Positions 5,513 through 7,710 of a DNA stretch of 7,710 bases are shown piece after piece. The translations under genes and the position numbers were made by a program. Below the pieces are notes generated by a model. That model was given only the letters and a program-made list of their open reading frames with translations. It searched no databases and was not told where the DNA came from. Numbering within the stretch: position 1 is the first letter of the stretch; every line of letters begins with the position of its first letter. Origin of the DNA: Micropepsaceae bacterium (GTDB lineage Bacteria > Pseudomonadota > Alphaproteobacteria > Micropepsales > Micropepsaceae); assembly GCA_025450355.1 (NCBI GenBank), contig JANWHR010000285.1, positions 1-7,710 of the forward strand. The letters are read 5' to 3'.

Positions 5513-6255
5513 CCGTAGCTCTCCCTCGGAAACCGGTTTCTCGCGGGTCTCATGTCCTGAATCGAATGCAGTTCGCCGTCCTCGAGGACCGCGATGCGGT
5601 CGGCGATCCGTGTAATCCTGAGGTCGTGCGTGACCACGACAACGGCGCGTCCGTCCTCGTGCGCGATGCGCGCCAGCAGTTCCGCGACATGGCTTCCACT
5701 GATCGTGTCGAGGGACGCAGTCGGTTCATCCGCGAGGACAAGATCGGGATTACCGGCCACGGCGCGGGCGATCGCCACCCGCTGCTTCTCGCCGCCGCTC
5801 AATTCCGAAGGCCACGCATCGGCCCGCTCCTTCAGCCCCAGCCCCGACAGAGCCGCGCGGCTTTCGCGTTCCATCCGGAGCCCGGACCAGCCCCGCAACT
5901 CCAGCGCGAGGGCGACGTTCTCCCAGGCCCTGAGCGAGGGCAGCAGTTGGTAGTGCTGGAAGACAAAGCCGATCTTCTGAAGTCTGACACGGCTCAACGC
6001 CTCATCGTTGAACTCCGAAACGGCCTCGCTGCCGAGCCGGACCGTTCCTTCCGTCGCGTGCCGGAGGCATCCCAGCACCTGAAGCAGGCTGCTCTTCCCG
6101 CTTCCCGACGGGCCCGTCACCAGCAGCACTTCGCCATGATGGACATCGAGTGAAACGCCCCGCACCGCATGTACGGCGGCCACCCCCGAGCCATAGACGA
6201 CAGAGATGTCCTGGATTCGCGCGGCGATGCGGGGAAGCTGCGCTATGTTTTCCAC
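5509..6255 (-). CDS. ABC exporter ATP-binding subunit (DevA/MacB/LolD-like)
   Basis: A complete nucleotide-binding domain. With a GTG start at 6255 it is 248 residues: Walker A GPSGSGKS at 48-55, Q-loop Gln100 in FVFQHYQLLP, signature LSGGEKQ at 152-158, Walker B LVLADEP at 172-178 with catalytic Glu177, and switch His210. It powers the FtsX-type permease encoded just upstream, giving an MacB/DevCA-type mechanotransmission exporter with the downstream adaptor. The frame is open back to an ATG at 6333, which would give 274 residues but overlap the permease by 70 bp. The 6255 GTG leaves an 8-nt gap and is preferred, although neither start has a strong ribosome-binding site. The stop overlaps the adaptor's ATG by 3 nt. 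Function is secure; the substrate is unknown. Confidence 0.92.
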   Translation of the reverse strand: MENIAQLPRIAARIQDISVVYGSGVAAVHAVRGVSLDVHHGEVLLVTGPSGSGKSSLLQVLGCLRHATEGTVRLGSEAVSEFNDEALSRVRLQKIGFVFQHYQLLPSLRAWENVALALELRGWSGLRMERESRAALSGLGLKERADAWPSELSGGEKQRVAIARAVAGNPDLVLADEPTASLDTISGSHVAELLARIAHEDGRAVVVVTHDLRITRIADRIAVLEDGELHSIQDMRPARNRFPRESYG

Positions 6256-6263
6256 CGCGGTTG

Positions 6264-7460
6264 CTACCGGAACAAACTGACGGGATCCGCTTTCAGGACT
6301 TTGCGGATGGGAATGAGCGATGCACTGCCGCATACCGCAAGCGCCATGATCGCGGTGATGAACAACAGAGTTGCGGAGAGATCGATCACAACGGAACTAT
6401 GCCGGACGAGCGAAGCCAGAACGGCCGCCAGACCGACTCCAATCGCGTAGCCGGCCGTCCCGCTGATGGAGGCCTGATGCAAAATAATCCGTACAAGGAA
6501 GCGTTTGCCGGCGCCGAGCGCGCGAATCGTCGCGAATTCCCCAATCCGTTCAACGACTGCGGAGTACAGCGTCTGGGCCACGATCACGAGGCCGACCACG
6601 GAGCCCAGCAGCGCGGCCAGCAGCAAGGAGGCGCCGGCGCCGGTGGTCAACAGCCAATATTCGCGGGTCTGCCAGGAAAATCCCGAAGCGGTCCAGACAT
6701 CCTCGGCCGGAAACGCCTTCTGCAGCGCGCCCTGCAGTCGCGCCGGATTCGCGCCTGGCCGGGCGCGAACCAAAAGATAGGTCGTCCACCCGGCCGGGAC
6801 TTCGCCGAGAGCTCTCGCATTTTCGAGACTGGTAAAGACGTAAGGCGACTGGGTGAATGTGCGGATGCCGGAAGTGATGCCGACGACTCTGGCGCGGCGC
6901 GATGAAATTTCGAGCGTTTCTCCAACCCGCGCAATACCCAGTTTGCCGGCATAGAGTTCATCGATGACGATGCCATCGGCTCTGCGCAGGTCCTGAGGCG
7001 AGCCAGAGATAAAATTCCACGGTTGCAGCAACCCGCCATGCGGTTCAACCCCGACGACAAGAACGCTGACCGTTCCGCCGTCCGGGCGCTTCAGGCCGGC
7101 GAACACCACAATCAGACTTTCGACAGCGGCAACGTCCGGGATTCCAAGGGCGGCAAATTTCTGGCGCTCGCGCAGCAGTCCGGCCTGATCGACGTCCTTC
7201 GCGCCGCGGGGCACGATCCAGAAATCCGCTTTGGCGCGATCCACCAAACTCGAAGACGTCCGCGCGAACCCGATCAGCAGGCCAAGCTGCAAGGTCATCA
7301 GGAGTACGGCAAACGCGACGCCCACAACCGAAATCACCAGACGGACGCGATCACGGGTGAAATTCCGCCACGCAAGCCGGCGGCCGATCGAGTCATAGCG
7401 TGTCAACCGGTTTTTCCAGGACGCCTCTGCCAAATCGGGAGCAAGCGACGACTCGATCAT
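6264..7460 (-). CDS. ABC exporter permease, DevC/MacB-like FtsX family
   Basis: A 398-residue membrane protein with the FtsX/MacB four-helix layout. TM1 is at about 40-66, followed by a periplasmic domain of about 200 residues (about 67-270). TM2-TM4 lie at about 272-298, 331-353 and 360-385. Motifs typical of DevC-like permeases are visible: a segment SPYVFTSLENA (205-215), the cytoplasmic loop RIGEFATIRALGA (305-317) that contacts the ATPase, and a C-terminal KVLKADPVSLFR. It is the first gene of a three-gene operon, permease then ATPase then adaptor; the cyanobacterial dev operon has the order B-C-A. DevBCA exports glycolipid and MacAB exports peptides or siderophores. The substrate cannot be read from this sequence. 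The ATG at 7460 is preceded by GGGG with short spacing, a weak ribosome-binding site. Confidence 0.92.
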   Translation of the reverse strand: MIESSLAPDLAEASWKNRLTRYDSIGRRLAWRNFTRDRVRLVISVVGVAFAVLLMTLQLGLLIGFARTSSSLVDRAKADFWIVPRGAKDVDQAGLLRERQKFAALGIPDVAAVESLIVVFAGLKRPDGGTVSVLVVGVEPHGGLLQPWNFISGSPQDLRRADGIVIDELYAGKLGIARVGETLEISSRRARVVGITSGIRTFTQSPYVFTSLENARALGEVPAGWTTYLLVRARPGANPARLQGALQKAFPAEDVWTASGFSWQTREYWLLTTGAGASLLLAALLGSVVGLVIVAQTLYSAVVERIGEFATIRALGAGKRFLVRIILHQASISGTAGYAIGVGLAAVLASLVRHSSVVIDLSATLLFITAIMALAVCGSASLIPIRKVLKADPVSLFR

Positions 7461-7487
7461 CGAACCCCACTGATTCGGTGTCTGGCA

Positions 7488-7517
7488 ACTTTACAATTTT
7501 TAGGAAAAATTGGTTAA
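7488..7517 (-). promoter_or_regulatory. Candidate promoter of the exporter operon
   Basis: On the minus strand TTAACC (7512-7517) and TAAAGT (7488-7493) are 18 nt apart and resemble -35 and -10 boxes of a housekeeping promoter. The predicted start is near 7481, about 20 nt before the permease ATG. The region is much more AT-rich than its surroundings. The matches are only moderate. Confidence 0.35.
7494..7512. promoter_or_regulatory. AT-rich dyad in the spacer of the exporter promoter, possible operator
   Basis: CAATTTTTAGGAAAAATTG is a perfect 8-bp inverted repeat around a 3-nt centre. It fills the spacer between the candidate -35 and -10 boxes, where a bound repressor, or a MerR-type activator, would control transcription. 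Its role is inferred from position. No regulator gene is in the window. Confidence 0.35.
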
Positions 7518-7525
7518 CGGCGCGT

Positions 7526-7708
7526 TTACCAGGAATCCGGAAATTCGGCCTGACTGAGCGCAAGTCCGCCGGAAACCACGTGGGCGGATGACACTGTGTG
7601 TACATCGGACAGGAAGCGGTGAAACATCCACAGCAACCAGAGCAGGCGGCTGTGATCGCGCGAACCACTCCGGTGCTGATCCGCAATTCGATTCACGAAT
7701 TGCAAATC
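7526..7708 (-). CDS. Possible 3' end of an unrecognised gene
   Basis: A minus-strand frame is open from the right edge to a TAA at 7526-7528, about 60 codons. About 65% of its third positions are G or C, and its composition is reasonable (a hydrophobic SRLLWLLWMFHRFL stretch, then SSAHVVSGG). Two other minus frames are also largely open here, and I recognise no family. If real, the gene ends 66 nt upstream of the permease start. A small inverted repeat (GCAATTCG, 5 nt, CGAATTGC) lies at 7683-7703. Confidence 0.3.
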   Translation of the reverse strand, partial: DLQFVNRIADQHRSGSRDHSRLLWLLWMFHRFLSDVHTVSSAHVVSGGLALSQAEFPDSW

Positions 7709-7710
7709 GA

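Noticed and set aside
5350..6905. Long plus-strand frames (5350-6153 and 6150-6905) opposite the exporter genes
   Set aside because: They are antisense to clearly conserved ATPase and permease genes, are rich in Arg, Pro and Gly, and show no domain. They are typical shadow frames of high-GC coding DNA.
7683..7703. Inverted repeat GCAATTCG, 5 nt, CGAATTGC near the right edge
   Set aside because: Only 8 bp, with no T-run and no clear gene context. It may lie inside a coding region and cannot be interpreted at the window edge.

Overview
The window is moderately high-GC DNA. It looks like an alphaproteobacterial chromosome, perhaps a member of the Hyphomicrobiales. The clues are a Gram-negative envelope export operon with a membrane fusion protein, a PEP-CTERM (exosortase-sorted) protein, a sigma-54 promoter, and a SPOR domain with the Cys pair I associate with alphaproteobacteria. 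The taxonomic call is inference; no rRNA or other marker gene is present.

Left part (1-2231, minus strand). A sigma-54 promoter with a 16-bp perfect palindrome about 100 bp further upstream drives a secreted PEP-CTERM protein (1142-2053). A strong intrinsic terminator follows it. Next comes a long tetratricopeptide-repeat gene that runs off the left edge of the window.

Middle part (2232-4017, plus strand). This is an accessory, decaying stretch. It holds an 88%-identical 3'-end relic of a DUF2283 gene, two copies of a short palindromic repeat, and a large stem-loop. Two tandem two-gene modules of toxin-antitoxin type follow. Module 1 is a small conserved protein (frameshifted) plus DUF2283 (intact). 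Module 2 is DUF433 (intact) plus a DUF5615 PIN-like protein (two frameshifts). In both modules one small partner is intact and the other is broken.

Right part (4031-7460, minus strand). A compact DevCAB/MacB-like export operon is transcribed permease -> ATPase -> membrane fusion protein, with gaps or overlaps of only a few bases. The last gene is unusual: the membrane fusion protein carries a Pro/Ala-rich linker and a C-terminal SPOR (peptidoglycan-binding) domain. A third copy of the palindromic repeat lies in frame in the linker. An AT-rich dyad sits in the candidate promoter of the operon. The last ~180 bp may hold the 3' end of another minus-strand gene.

I do not see a large undescribed defence or mobile system. 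The most distinctive items are the export-adaptor-SPOR fusion with its in-frame palindrome, the sigma-54-controlled PEP-CTERM gene, and the paired decay of the two small-gene modules.
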